From positions 1-37,917 of the IMG/VR virus record IMGVR_UViG_3300033141_001517: a DNA stretch of 37,917 nucleotides; one strand, 5' to 3'. The translations under genes were made by a program, and so were the position numbers. This DNA is from a virus. A model generated the notes under the pieces. That model was not told the origin of the DNA and did no database searches. It was given only the letters and a program-made list of their open reading frames with translations. Positions 21,763-29,533 of the stretch are shown here, in pieces (position 1 is the first letter of the stretch; the number at the start of each line of letters is the position of its first letter).

Positions 21763-24108
21763 ATGAATTATAATGGTACAATTGATATTGCGACGGGCAT
21801 GAGCGCCCGTTCTAAAATATGGAAAAACTTAAAAATAACTTGGTCGGATTTAGTAGAAAGACTAAGTGAAACCAATAAGACAAACGAAACCTTTAAGGAG
21901 TTTGTAAACGCGAATAAAGACGAACAGGTAAAAATAAAAGACGTCGGCGGGTATGTCGGCGGGTATTTACGCGCCGGGAGGAGAAAGCCGGAAAACATTG
22001 TACACCGTCAATTATTGACTTTAGATATTGACTTTGCAACGCTTGATTTTTGGGACGTTCTTACACTTCAATTTGACTTTGCGGCCGTTATTCATTCGAC
22101 GCATAAGCATAGCGAAGAAGCCCCGCGGTACCGTTTAATTATTCCGGTTTCCAGAGAATTAAGCCGCGACGAATATATGGCAGTCGGTCGAAAAATAGCG
22201 GGCGACTTAAATATAGAACTCTTCGACAAAACAACTTTTGAGCCTAATCGCTTGATGTTTTGGCCGTCCACTCCTAAAGATATGAAATACTATTTTGAAA
22301 CCCAGGAGGGGCCTTGTTTGGACGCCGACGAGGTTTTAAATTCTTATGCGGATTGGAAAGATTCGAGTTTGTGGCCTACAGCAAGCAAAGAACTTAAGGA
22401 AATAAAAGACCGCAGCCAAAAGCAAGAAGACCCGGAAACAAAACGGGGGGTAATCGGGGCCTTTTGTAGAACTTACAACATAATAGACTCGATTAGCACT
22501 TTCCTAACAGAAGAGTACACCCCAACCGACAACGGTAGATATACATATTTAAAAGGTAGTACAGCGGCGGGGCTTATCACTTATGAAGACAAATTTTCAT
22601 ATTCGCACCACGGAACCGACCCGACAAGCGGTATGTTATGTAATTCTTTTGACTTGGTACGTGTCCACAAATTCGGGCACTTAGGCGAAAAAAGCCGCCG
22701 GTCTATGGAGGACTTTGCTTTAAAGGACCCGAAAGTAAAAGGCACAATTGCAGACGATAATATAAATTCAGCCCATTATGATTTTGCAGTCGAACCCGAA
22801 GAGACAGCCGAAGAGATAAACAACGACTGGGCCAAAGAATTAGAAGCCAATAAAAACGGCGAATATTTATCTACAGCCCCGAACATAAATTTAATATTTT
22901 CAAACGATAACGTTTTAAAAAGTTTATTCCGTGTTAATACTTTCGATAAAAAAAGATATGTGTTTTCGAATTTACCATGGCGAAAAGTGGCAAAGCCCGA
23001 ACCTGTTAAAAATGTAGACTTTTCAGGAGTGCGAAATTATATCGAGTGCATTTACGGAATTTCGAGCACTCTAAAAATTGACGACTCTTTAGCTTTGGAA
23101 TTTGAGCGAAATAGTTTCAACCCTGTTGTTGATTTTCTTAATGGTGTTAAATGGGACGGAACTAAACGAGTTGATAACTTGTTAATTGATTATTTTGGAG
23201 CAGATGACAATATTTATAGTAAAGAAGCTATTAGAAAAATGCTAGTCGGGGCAGTGGCTCGAATATTTCGCCCAGGAGTAAAATTTGATTTAGTGTTAAC
23301 ATTAGTAAGTCAAGAGGGCACAGGCAAAAGTACCTTTGTAAAAAAGCTCGGCAAAGACTGGTTTTCCGATACTTTTATGAGTGTACAAGGTAAAGAGGCA
23401 CTCGAACAAATACAAGGCGCCTGGCTTATTGAAATGGCAGAACTGGCAGGGCTTAGAAAGGCGGAGGTCGAATCGGTTAAGCACTTTATAACTAAACAAG
23501 AGGACACTTTTAGACCCGCTTACGGTCGGGTATCCGAGACTTATAAAAGACAATGTGTGTTTTTTGGCACGACTAATGATAGGACTTTTTTAAAAGACCC
23601 CATCGGAAACCGTCGTTTTATGCCAATTGATGTAAATACCGAATTAGTTACAAAAGATTTATTCTCCGAAGAGTTCGACAACGACATAGACCAAATTTGG
23701 GCGGAGGCTGTAACACTTTACAGAGCTGGAGAGCGTTTATTCTTAAGCAAAGAGGCGAATATAATTGCAAACAAAGAAAGGGGCTTACATACCGAAACGG
23801 ACGAACGCAAAGGAATAATAGAACTTTATTTAAATACAAAATTGCCCGAAGGATGGGGAAAATTAGATTTAGACTCGCGGCGTATGCTTTTGGAGACAGG
23901 CGACGAAGTGGAAAACGGGGAAACTAAGAAATTTGTTTGTGCTGCGGAGGTGTGGTGTGAATGCCTAGGAAAAGAGCGACAAGACATATCAAGATACAAC
24001 ACCCGTGAAATTAACGAGATACTAAAAGGTTTACAAGGGTGGCAACTTTCAAAGTCTACTAAGAATTTCGGATTTTATGGAAAACAGAAATATTATAAAA
24101 AACTTTAA
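21763..24108 (+). CDS. Primase-helicase, VirE family
   Basis: The protein has 781 residues. The N-terminal half looks like an archaeo-eukaryotic-type primase: LLTLDIDFATLDFWD near 82-96, STHKHSEEAPRYRLIIPVSR near 113-132 and FEPNRLMFWPS near 160-170. The C-terminal half is the virulence-associated E helicase: SQEGTGKSTF (Walker A, about 516-525), GAWLIEMAELAGL, and a segment VFFGTTND (Arg/Asn sensor region). It would open the fork and lay primers for the neighbouring polymerase. Confidence 0.92.
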   Translation: MNYNGTIDIATGMSARSKIWKNLKITWSDLVERLSETNKTNETFKEFVNANKDEQVKIKDVGGYVGGYLRAGRRKPENIVHRQLLTLDIDFATLDFWDVLTLQFDFAAVIHSTHKHSEEAPRYRLIIPVSRELSRDEYMAVGRKIAGDLNIELFDKTTFEPNRLMFWPSTPKDMKYYFETQEGPCLDADEVLNSYADWKDSSLWPTASKELKEIKDRSQKQEDPETKRGVIGAFCRTYNIIDSISTFLTEEYTPTDNGRYTYLKGSTAAGLITYEDKFSYSHHGTDPTSGMLCNSFDLVRVHKFGHLGEKSRRSMEDFALKDPKVKGTIADDNINSAHYDFAVEPEETAEEINNDWAKELEANKNGEYLSTAPNINLIFSNDNVLKSLFRVNTFDKKRYVFSNLPWRKVAKPEPVKNVDFSGVRNYIECIYGISSTLKIDDSLALEFERNSFNPVVDFLNGVKWDGTKRVDNLLIDYFGADDNIYSKEAIRKMLVGAVARIFRPGVKFDLVLTLVSQEGTGKSTFVKKLGKDWFSDTFMSVQGKEALEQIQGAWLIEMAELAGLRKAEVESVKHFITKQEDTFRPAYGRVSETYKRQCVFFGTTNDRTFLKDPIGNRRFMPIDVNTELVTKDLFSEEFDNDIDQIWAEAVTLYRAGERLFLSKEANIIANKERGLHTETDERKGIIELYLNTKLPEGWGKLDLDSRRMLLETGDEVENGETKKFVCAAEVWCECLGKERQDISRYNTREINEILKGLQGWQLSKSTKNFGFYGKQKYYKKL

Positions 24109-24113
24109 AAATT

Positions 24114-24287
24114 ATGGAAAACTTAACAGTTACAAGGGAATACGGAGAGGACGCCATTATAGACACCGACGACTTTTTAAAGGTCTTAGAGGAGAACAAA
24201 AAGAATATAAAAATAAGACTATTAAAAGCGAAGGAGCAAACAGACAAAGAGATTTATACTTATGAAATAACAGCTTATAAACCCTAA
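24114..24287 (+). CDS. Small acidic-basic protein of unknown function, 57 residues
   Basis: Frame MENLTVTREYGEDAIIDTDD then FLKVLEENKKNIKIRLLKAK and the end TYEITAYKP. It lies 5 bases after the primase-helicase stop and 6 bases before the HNH gene. Its helical middle could bind a partner. I do not recognise a family. Confidence 0.65.
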   Translation: MENLTVTREYGEDAIIDTDDFLKVLEENKKNIKIRLLKAKEQTDKEIYTYEITAYKP

Positions 24288-24293
24288 ACTTAA

Positions 24294-24689
24294 ATGACAA
24301 CTACAGAACGAAAAAGGTACAATAAAAAGTACTATCAAGTCAATAAGGACAAATTGCACGCCCAGAGGCGAAAAAGATATAAAAAAGACCCTTTAATAAG
24401 ATTAAAAGAGGTTTTAGCTGTAAAAGTTAGAGGGGGAATGCTTAGTGGTTATCCCGCTGAATCTTTACTCCGCAACATTATAGGCTTAGGGTGGTTAGAC
24501 TTTAGAAAGCACATTTCCGACCAATTTACAAAAGAGATGAGTTGGAGCAATCGGGGGAAATGGCATTTAGACCACATAATCCCGACCTCTTCCGCAACAA
24601 CGGAAAAAGAATTAATAGATTTATTCAATTATAAGAATTACAGGCCTCTGCTTGTAAAAGACAATCAAACGAAAGGTAATAGAATATGA
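24294..24689 (+). CDS. HNH endonuclease
   Basis: The protein has 131 residues. The catalytic module is clear: HLDHIIP (91-97), FNYKNYRPLL (111-120) and DNQTKGNR (123-130), the usual HNH order. The N-terminus (TERKRYNKKYYQVNKDKLHA) is basic, like the DNA-binding start of HNH proteins that occur as free-standing nucleases in phage replication cassettes. It is unrelated in position to the terminase genes, so a packaging role is less likely than homing or replication-linked cleavage. It ends with a four-base overlap on the next gene. Confidence 0.9.
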   Translation: MTTTERKRYNKKYYQVNKDKLHAQRRKRYKKDPLIRLKEVLAVKVRGGMLSGYPAESLLRNIIGLGWLDFRKHISDQFTKEMSWSNRGKWHLDHIIPTSSATTEKELIDLFNYKNYRPLLVKDNQTKGNRI

Positions 24690-24922
24690 GCAAATACAAC
24701 AAACCAATTTCAGATTTTGACAAATGCCCCCACTGTGGAAGCGACTACGGATACTCCCAAGATATGTATGTTTCGGGATGGGTTGAAGACAACAAGGATT
24801 TTAAGGGGCGTTATAACAACGCCGGAGAGCTGTTTGATAATTTAAATTATAGTAGAGAATCTAAATTTTACCGATGTACGCAATGCAAAGAGCGTATAGC
24901 GAGAGTAAAACCAGTAATATGA
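24686..24922 (+). CDS. Zinc-ribbon protein, 78 residues
   Basis: Two Cys pairs, CPHCG (14-18) and CTQCK (64-68), could bind one zinc ion. Between them are Tyr/Asn/Gly-rich segments (YGYSQDMYVSGWVEDNKDFK). Small zinc-ribbon proteins of this type occur next to phage nucleases, where they probably bind DNA or a partner. It overlaps both neighbours by four bases. Confidence 0.8.
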   Translation: MSKYNKPISDFDKCPHCGSDYGYSQDMYVSGWVEDNKDFKGRYNNAGELFDNLNYSRESKFYRCTQCKERIARVKPVI

Positions 24923-25227
24923 AAACAGAGGAGGAGAAAGCAATAGAAAAAAAATTAAACGCCGCTTTAAAGCTTCGAGGTGGGTGGGGTTTGAAGCTTT
25001 TAACCGATTTTATAAAAGGTTTACCCGACAGGCTTTGCCTTTTACCCGGCGGGGTAGTTTTCTTTGTTGAAGTAAAAACAACAAAAAAGAGATCTAGTAA
25101 AATGCAAATTTACATACATTCTAAGCTCAGAAATTTGGGTTTTAGCGTTTACGTTTTAGATAATTCGGGCAGAATAACGGAAATAATAGAAAATGAACGA
25201 AACAGATTTACACGCGTACCAAAATAG
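24919..25227 (+). CDS. VRR-NUC nuclease
   Basis: With ATG 24,919 (overlapping the previous TGA) the protein has 102 residues. It shows the VRR-NUC pattern: an N-terminal Glu-rich helix (MKTEEEKAIEKKL), LPDRLCLLPGG with Asp37, FFVEVKTTKK with Glu51 and Lys53, then the Gln63 helix MQIYIHSKLRNLGFSVYVL. Such minimal phage nucleases often sit immediately before an SNF2 helicase, as here, and may cut branched or Holliday-like DNA. Confidence 0.92.
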   Translation: MKTEEEKAIEKKLNAALKLRGGWGLKLLTDFIKGLPDRLCLLPGGVVFFVEVKTTKKRSSKMQIYIHSKLRNLGFSVYVLDNSGRITEIIENERNRFTRVPK

Positions 25228-26569
25228 GTCGGTCAACCACATAATAGAAAACCCACATTCGGGCTTATTTCTTGATATGGGTTTAGGTAAAACGGTTTCG
25301 ACTTTGACCGCTGTTAATATCCTAATGTATAAAGAACTTGAGATATTAAAAGCTTTAGTAGTCGCCCCCAAAAGGGTAGCGGAGAACGTTTGGACGTCGG
25401 AAGTTAAAAAATGGGAACACTTAAACCATTTAAAAATATCCGTAGTCGCCGGAACCGAAAAACAACGCCGCGCCGCTTTAGCCGAAAATGCAGACGTTTA
25501 CACAATTGGCCGCGACAATGTTTCGTGGTTGTGTGGTTTATATGGTGGGGGAATGCTGCCCTTTGATATGCTTATAATTGATGAAAGTAGCTCATTTAAA
25601 AACCATAAAAGCTTAAGATTTAAAGCCCTTAAAATTGTGCAACCTTCTTTTGATAGAGTGGTATTATTAACAGGAACGCCCGCTCCTAATGGTTTAGTCG
25701 ACTTGTGGCCGCAAATGTACTTATTAGACCGAGGCGAACGTCTTGGGAAAACAATAACATCTTACAGAGAGGAGTATTTTAAAAATGTAAGTCGTTCACA
25801 CCAATACCAAATATTGAAACCCCGAAACGACGACCAGATAAAAAGGATACATGGCAAAATATCAGACATTTGCATAAGCATGAAAGCAAAGGATTATTTA
25901 GACCTTCCTGGGCGAATTAATAACGATATTGAAATAAAATTCCCGGAAGACCTACAAGCTCAATACGACGAATTCGAAAGGGAACAAATAATGGAGCTGT
26001 TTGAGGACGAGCAAGAAATAACAGCCTTAAACGCCGCGGCGCTTTCTACAAAATTGCTACAGTTCGCAAACGGGGCAATTTACGACGAAGACAAAAATTA
26101 CCACGAAATACATAACTTAAAATTAGACGCCTGCAAAGAATTAATCGAAGACTCCGCGGGCAAACCTGTTTTAATTGCCTGGACTTTTAGACACGACATG
26201 TACAGGCTTAAAGAGCATTTAAAAGCCCACAAACCCCGAGAACTTAAGACAGGCAAAGACATAGACGACTGGAACGCCGGGAAAATTAAAGTTTTATTAA
26301 TGCACCCCGCAAGTGGCGGACATGGTTTAAATTTACAATCTGGGGGAAATATTATTATTTGGTTCGGTCAAACTTGGAGTTTAGAACTGTTCCAACAATT
26401 AAACGCCCGATTAGACAGGCAGGGGCAAAAGCTTATAACTGTGATAAACAGGCTAATAGGTGTAAAAACTATTGATGTTGAAGTAGTTAATTCACTGAGT
26501 CGAAAAGAAGGCACGCAAGAGGGGTTAATGCAAGCAATAAAAGCGAAAATAAAAAAATATGTAAAATAA
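25193..26569 (+). CDS. SNF2-family DNA helicase/translocase
   Basis: The protein has 458 residues. Motifs visible: Walker A DMGLGKT near 28-34, motif Ia ALVVAPKRVAENVW, DEAH-like LIIDESSSF near 128-136, motif III LLTGTPAPNG, and the C-terminal helicase part with LIAWTFRHDMYRL, LLMHPASGGHGLNLQSGGN and QQLNARLDRQGQ (motif VI). It overlaps the VRR-NUC gene by 35 bases. The pair probably works as a helicase-nuclease in replication or recombination of phage DNA. Confidence 0.95.
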   Translation: MNETDLHAYQNRSVNHIIENPHSGLFLDMGLGKTVSTLTAVNILMYKELEILKALVVAPKRVAENVWTSEVKKWEHLNHLKISVVAGTEKQRRAALAENADVYTIGRDNVSWLCGLYGGGMLPFDMLIIDESSSFKNHKSLRFKALKIVQPSFDRVVLLTGTPAPNGLVDLWPQMYLLDRGERLGKTITSYREEYFKNVSRSHQYQILKPRNDDQIKRIHGKISDICISMKAKDYLDLPGRINNDIEIKFPEDLQAQYDEFEREQIMELFEDEQEITALNAAALSTKLLQFANGAIYDEDKNYHEIHNLKLDACKELIEDSAGKPVLIAWTFRHDMYRLKEHLKAHKPRELKTGKDIDDWNAGKIKVLLMHPASGGHGLNLQSGGNIIIWFGQTWSLELFQQLNARLDRQGQKLITVINRLIGVKTIDVEVVNSLSRKEGTQEGLMQAIKAKIKKYVK

Positions 26570-26570
26570 A

Positions 26571-26601
26571 TTTGCTATTTAGAAAAAGATGTTTATCTTT
26601 G
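26571..26601 (+). promoter_or_regulatory. Early-type promoter for the last right-arm genes
   Basis: TTTG (26,571-26,574), a 19-base gap and TATCTTTG (26,594-26,601), starting two bases after the SNF2 stop. The transcript start near 26,608 shows that the next gene begins at ATG 26,634 and not at 26,589. Confidence 0.8.
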
Positions 26602-26633
26602 TTTCAACAAAACGAAATAAAAACTTAAAAAAT

Positions 26634-26891
26634 ATGAATTTAGGAAACACAAAAATAGGCACAGAAATAGGCTTTAACGTAATGTCTAACCCTTTTGGGG
26701 TTAAGAAACTTACTGAAAAACAAGCAACTGAATTAATAAAAAATGCGGGTTTTAAAATCAAACGTGAAAAACAATTTAGAAAAGTCGTATGCCTTAAGCC
26801 TCTAGGCGACAGCGACGAGGTTTATAATTTTATTGAAAACTTAATTGAACAAAAAATTTATATAGAAAACGGGGCAATCGGTATTAAATAG
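26634..26891 (+). CDS. Protein of unknown function, 85 residues
   Basis: The start at 26,634 (MNLGNTKIGTEIGFNVMSNP) is chosen because the promoter -7 box covers the upstream ATG at 26,589. The text shows a conserved-looking FGVKKLTEKQATELIKNAGF helix and strand-rich end (FIENLIEQKIYIENGAIGIK). No family is recognised. It is the first gene of a late-acting right-arm operon of small proteins. Confidence 0.7.
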   Translation: MNLGNTKIGTEIGFNVMSNPFGVKKLTEKQATELIKNAGFKIKREKQFRKVVCLKPLGDSDEVYNFIENLIEQKIYIENGAIGIK

Positions 26892-26937
26892 AACCTTTCT
26901 AAAAAAATTCGTTTCAACTTTATAAAACTACTAAATT

Positions 26938-27108
26938 ATGAAAAATTCAACAATCTTTTTAATGCTAATTTTTGCGGGCATATTCGCAGTACTTTACATT
27001 GCAGCCCACATGTTAACCCATACAGGACATTTGTATTTAAACCTCGCTTTTGTGGTCGGAGAGGGTGCAATAATAGGGTATTTAATAAGTAAACTGATAA
27101 ACCGTTAA
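26938..27108 (+). CDS. Small membrane protein, two predicted TM segments, 56 residues
   Basis: The frame MKNSTIFLMLIFAGIFAVLY continues IAAHML, then a short polar HTGHLYL turn and a second hydrophobic run LAFVVGEGAIIGYLISKLIN. The hairpin of two TM segments and small size fit a holin or membrane accessory. It is followed by a second membrane gene within four bases. Confidence 0.65.
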   Translation: MKNSTIFLMLIFAGIFAVLYIAAHMLTHTGHLYLNLAFVVGEGAIIGYLISKLINR

Positions 27109-27111
27109 GTT

Positions 27112-27303
27112 ATGAAAATAGACAAATTTACAGCTCTTTTATTAACGGTAATCCATTTGGGTATGGTTTTAAATATGAAAGGCACAAGCGATTTATACGC
27201 CGCCTTTACCGTTTTTGTTGCGATTGTGGCTTATTATTTCTTACTTAGGGTAATTTTCTACAGAATAAAAAAGGAGGCTTTAGAATGCGAAAAAGAATTA
27301 TAG
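27112..27303 (+). CDS. Small membrane protein, 63 residues
   Basis: Two hydrophobic stretches are visible, FTALLLTVIHLGMVLNM (6-22) and YAAFTVFVAIVAYYFLLRVI (29-48), with a basic-acidic C-terminus. It overlaps the next small membrane gene by 19 bases. Three membrane proteins in a row suggest a role in lysis, membrane takeover or anti-superinfection. Confidence 0.7.
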   Translation: MKIDKFTALLLTVIHLGMVLNMKGTSDLYAAFTVFVAIVAYYFLLRVIFYRIKKEALECEKEL

Positions 27304-27455
27304 ATTTTTCAACTCTGCTAATAATTTTAGTATTAGTAGAACGTTTAGGGCTAACAATACCGAAAGTTTACGTATTTTATTTTGGCATGTTTTGCGGCAT
27401 AGTTATCTGGGGGGTTATAGACTTATTAAAAAATTACATAGATTATTTAGAATAG
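27285..27455 (+). CDS. Small membrane protein, 56 residues
   Basis: Frame MRKRIIDFSTLLIILVLVER then LGLTIPKVYVFYFGMFCGIV and an end of DLLKNYIDYLE. It has two hydrophobic segments. AAGGAGG at 27,271-27,277 is one of the few Shine-Dalgarno-like sites in the genome and lies 8 bases before its ATG, inside the upstream gene. Confidence 0.65.
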   Translation: MRKRIIDFSTLLIILVLVERLGLTIPKVYVFYFGMFCGIVIWGVIDLLKNYIDYLE

Positions 27456-27476
27456 AAATCATTAAAACTTTTTATT

Positions 27477-27740
27477 ATGGAAAATGGAATTATAGGTGAT
27501 TGTTCAAAAGTAAAAACCAATAAAAGCTCAATGTATTGGTGCTCTGTGACCTTATCGAATGGCAAAAATAAAATTGTTATTGGTGAATTAATTGATAAAG
27601 TTAATAGAGTTTTCCGTTTGCGTTCAAATAGTGCGGCTGTGCTGATTGATAAAACATGGCAAAAATTAGAAAGTAAAAAGGGGTGGCACTATAAGGATAT
27701 GTTTGAGGAGGATATTACTTTTTTTGATTGGAATTACTAA
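27477..27740 (+). CDS. Protein of unknown function, 87 residues
   Basis: The frame MENGIIGDCSKVKTNKSSMY then WCSVTLSNGKNKIVIGELID shows short beta strands and a C-terminal acidic-aromatic end (KDMFEEDITFFDWNY). I do not recognise a family. It lies after the small membrane genes in the same operon. Confidence 0.7.
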   Translation: MENGIIGDCSKVKTNKSSMYWCSVTLSNGKNKIVIGELIDKVNRVFRLRSNSAAVLIDKTWQKLESKKGWHYKDMFEEDITFFDWNY

Positions 27741-27756
27741 CTTAAATCTTGATATT

Positions 27757-27972
27757 ATGAAACAAAAAGTCAATGTAAAAAACATCTTTGAGGACAAAAA
27801 CGCTGAACGTAGAACAGGCGTTAGAGATATTGGAACCAATATGGTTAAAACCAGTAATGGCATGGAAATACCGTTAAGCCATTACGAAAGTATTGACCCT
27901 AACGGAGTAGGTTTCTTTGAAACACGGGAAAAAGGTGAAATAATCCAAAAATCTGGCAAGTTTACAAACTAA
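27757..27972 (+). CDS. Small protein of unknown function, 71 residues
   Basis: The start at 27,757 (MKQKVNVKNIFEDKNAERRT) is preferred to an upstream in-frame ATG at 27,703 inside the previous gene, because the previous gene's stop lies at 27,738 and a short AT-rich leader precedes 27,757. The text includes VRDIGTNMVKTSNGMEIPLS and a Lys-rich end. It is the last gene of the rightward arm. Confidence 0.65.
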   Translation: MKQKVNVKNIFEDKNAERRTGVRDIGTNMVKTSNGMEIPLSHYESIDPNGVGFFETREKGEIIQKSGKFTN

Positions 27973-27985
27973 TTAGTGAAAGATT

Positions 27986-28010
27986 CCCCCGCTTTTAGTG
28001 GGGTTTTTTT
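27986..28010 (+). terminator. Terminator at the end of the rightward arm
   Basis: CCCCGC (27,987-27,992), loop TTTTA and GTGGGG (27,998-28,003) followed by seven T. It is a good + strand terminator. The stop codon of the convergent - strand gene (27,995-27,997) lies inside its loop, so the two arms meet here. Confidence 0.85.
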
Positions 28011-28102
28011 CTGTCATTTCTAGTTGATATGAGAATAAACAACCCTGTTAAAATTACAACTACAATTGTAAAAACCAAAAGCACTATCTCCACATTACCC
28101 AT
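27995..28102 (-). CDS. Tiny membrane protein, 35 residues
   Basis: Frame MGNVEIVLLVFTIVVVILTG followed by LFILISTRNDRKKPH: one clear transmembrane segment, with a short polar N-terminus and a basic C-terminal tail. It is the last gene of the late transcript, 11 bases after the previous gene. The size and layout resemble small holins or spanins, but nothing more specific can be said. Confidence 0.55.
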   Translation of the reverse strand: MGNVEIVLLVFTIVVVILTGLFILISTRNDRKKPH

Positions 28103-28113
28103 CTTGTTTTATT

Positions 28114-28692
28114 TTAGTTTATTTCTTTCCAATCTTGGTACAATTCAATACTCTCATGCAACACCCTTTTTACTGTATCCTCAAAAAGGTCAACATATTC
28201 ATTGCTGGTAAGTCCGTTTTTTATCAAAGCTCTTTTTAACAAATCAACTTCTTTTGCTATCCCTCCACTTTTGGCAAATTCTGTGATAAACTTGCCTTTT
28301 TTCTTTTCTGGAATAACTTGTAAAAACAAATTATCTATAATTGTTAAGAGGCCGCCTGCCTTTATGTTCAGGTAAAATTCAATACTTTTACTTTTACGAT
28401 ATTTTGAAAAATATGAGTTTATTGCGAAATCTTCAAACCTCTCGGAAACAGCCCCTAACATGTCTATATATTCCTGTTCAATCCCCCTAACATACTTCAA
28501 GCCTTCGACTGTTACGACTTCTAAACGTTCATGTATTTGTGCTTTCATTTTGTCTACCTCTACATGTTCCTCAAGTACGGTGTTTAGCTTATTTATCCCT
28601 ACTCCTGTACGAATCTTTGACCACAAAATTGCTATAATAATTACAGCATTTAGCAGCCAATCTGCTATGAAGATAATTTCTTTTAATTCCAT
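28114..28692 (-). CDS. Membrane-anchored protein, possible lysis factor
   Basis: The protein has 192 residues: an N-terminal transmembrane segment (IIFIADWLLNAVIIIAILW, about 5-24), followed by a long helical, charged, soluble domain. It has no lysozyme, amidase or peptidase motif. Together with the 35-residue membrane protein at the end of the late operon it takes the usual place of lysis genes, so a holin, spanin or other envelope-acting role is possible. It follows the fibre-associated genes with a 13-base gap. Confidence 0.6.
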   Translation of the reverse strand: MELKEIIFIADWLLNAVIIIAILWSKIRTGVGINKLNTVLEEHVEVDKMKAQIHERLEVVTVEGLKYVRGIEQEYIDMLGAVSERFEDFAINSYFSKYRKSKSIEFYLNIKAGGLLTIIDNLFLQVIPEKKKGKFITEFAKSGGIAKEVDLLKRALIKNGLTSNEYVDLFEDTVKRVLHESIELYQDWKEIN

Positions 28693-28705
28693 TTTATTTT
28701 TCTGT

Positions 28706-29530
28706 TTATGTTATTGTCCATCCTTTTGCTATTAAATTATTATAAGCCGCATCGCTTGCGCTTGTTCTTGCCGTATTTCCTGAAAGTATTATTAATGAAT
28801 TATTAACCCATCCAGTCGCATCCAAATTAATTAATTGATTATCATGTTCGGTTGCCGTAAAACCGTTTCCTATTAACTTAACAAGCTTGCCGTCGGAAGT
28901 CGCAAAAGATGAGAAATCAATGTTGGGCAGTAGATTATTGCCAGCACTAAACATCTTCATTTCGCCATTTGTCGCAGAAAACAGGACACTTTCTATTGTA
29001 TAATTGTCGTAAATACGTACAAATGCATCGATAAATAAATTTTGAAAATCAACAATAATAATTGCGCACTGATACATACGTATATCAGTTAATACCCCAT
29101 TACCACTACTCGCGAATACAATATTCGTAAGCAGGGGATTGCTAAAAGTATAAAAAAGACCAGATATGGGCGCATTTTGTAGGTCTAATTCTGTTAATAG
29201 ATTATCGGCCACCTGAAGGTTTATTAATAATCCTGTTTTTAAATTATCTATACTTGTAATTCTGTTAGAATTTGCAACCATTTCCGTAATATCTCCAGTA
29301 TCACCGGTAATTTCAATAGCATAATTTCCTGTACTTAAATAATTATGCAACTTTTCAACCCCACTAACAAAATTTTCACTTGCTGAACCATCTCCCCAAT
29401 CAACTGTAATCGTGCCTGTAAAAGTGAAATTAATCCCTACAGTTGTCAATACTGATTGGTCGGTGGTTATTGTGAAAATATCCCCAACCTCAACTTTCGG
29501 ACTCATTAAACCTAACGGAGCTGTAAACAT
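28706..29530 (-). CDS. Fibre-associated protein with leucine-rich-like repeats
   Basis: The protein has 274 residues. The segment TGTITVDWGDGSASENF (about 37-53) is a PKD-like DWGDGS motif. It is followed by irregular leucine-rich repeats, such as NRITSIDNLKTGLLINLQVA then DNLLTELDLQNAPISGL, and it ends AAYNNLIAKGWTIT, a text common in surface proteins of Flavobacteriia. It is probably a receptor-binding or fibre-tip protein, and may have been acquired from a host surface protein. Confidence 0.7.
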   Translation of the reverse strand: MFTAPLGLMSPKVEVGDIFTITTDQSVLTTVGINFTFTGTITVDWGDGSASENFVSGVEKLHNYLSTGNYAIEITGDTGDITEMVANSNRITSIDNLKTGLLINLQVADNLLTELDLQNAPISGLFYTFSNPLLTNIVFASSGNGVLTDIRMYQCAIIIVDFQNLFIDAFVRIYDNYTIESVLFSATNGEMKMFSAGNNLLPNIDFSSFATSDGKLVKLIGNGFTATEHDNQLINLDATGWVNNSLIILSGNTARTSASDAAYNNLIAKGWTIT

Positions 29531-29533
29531 ATC

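Noticed and set aside
24294-24689. HNH gene as packaging nuclease
   Set aside because: HNH packaging nucleases normally sit next to the terminase. This one is in the replication cassette, on the other strand and over 11 kb away.
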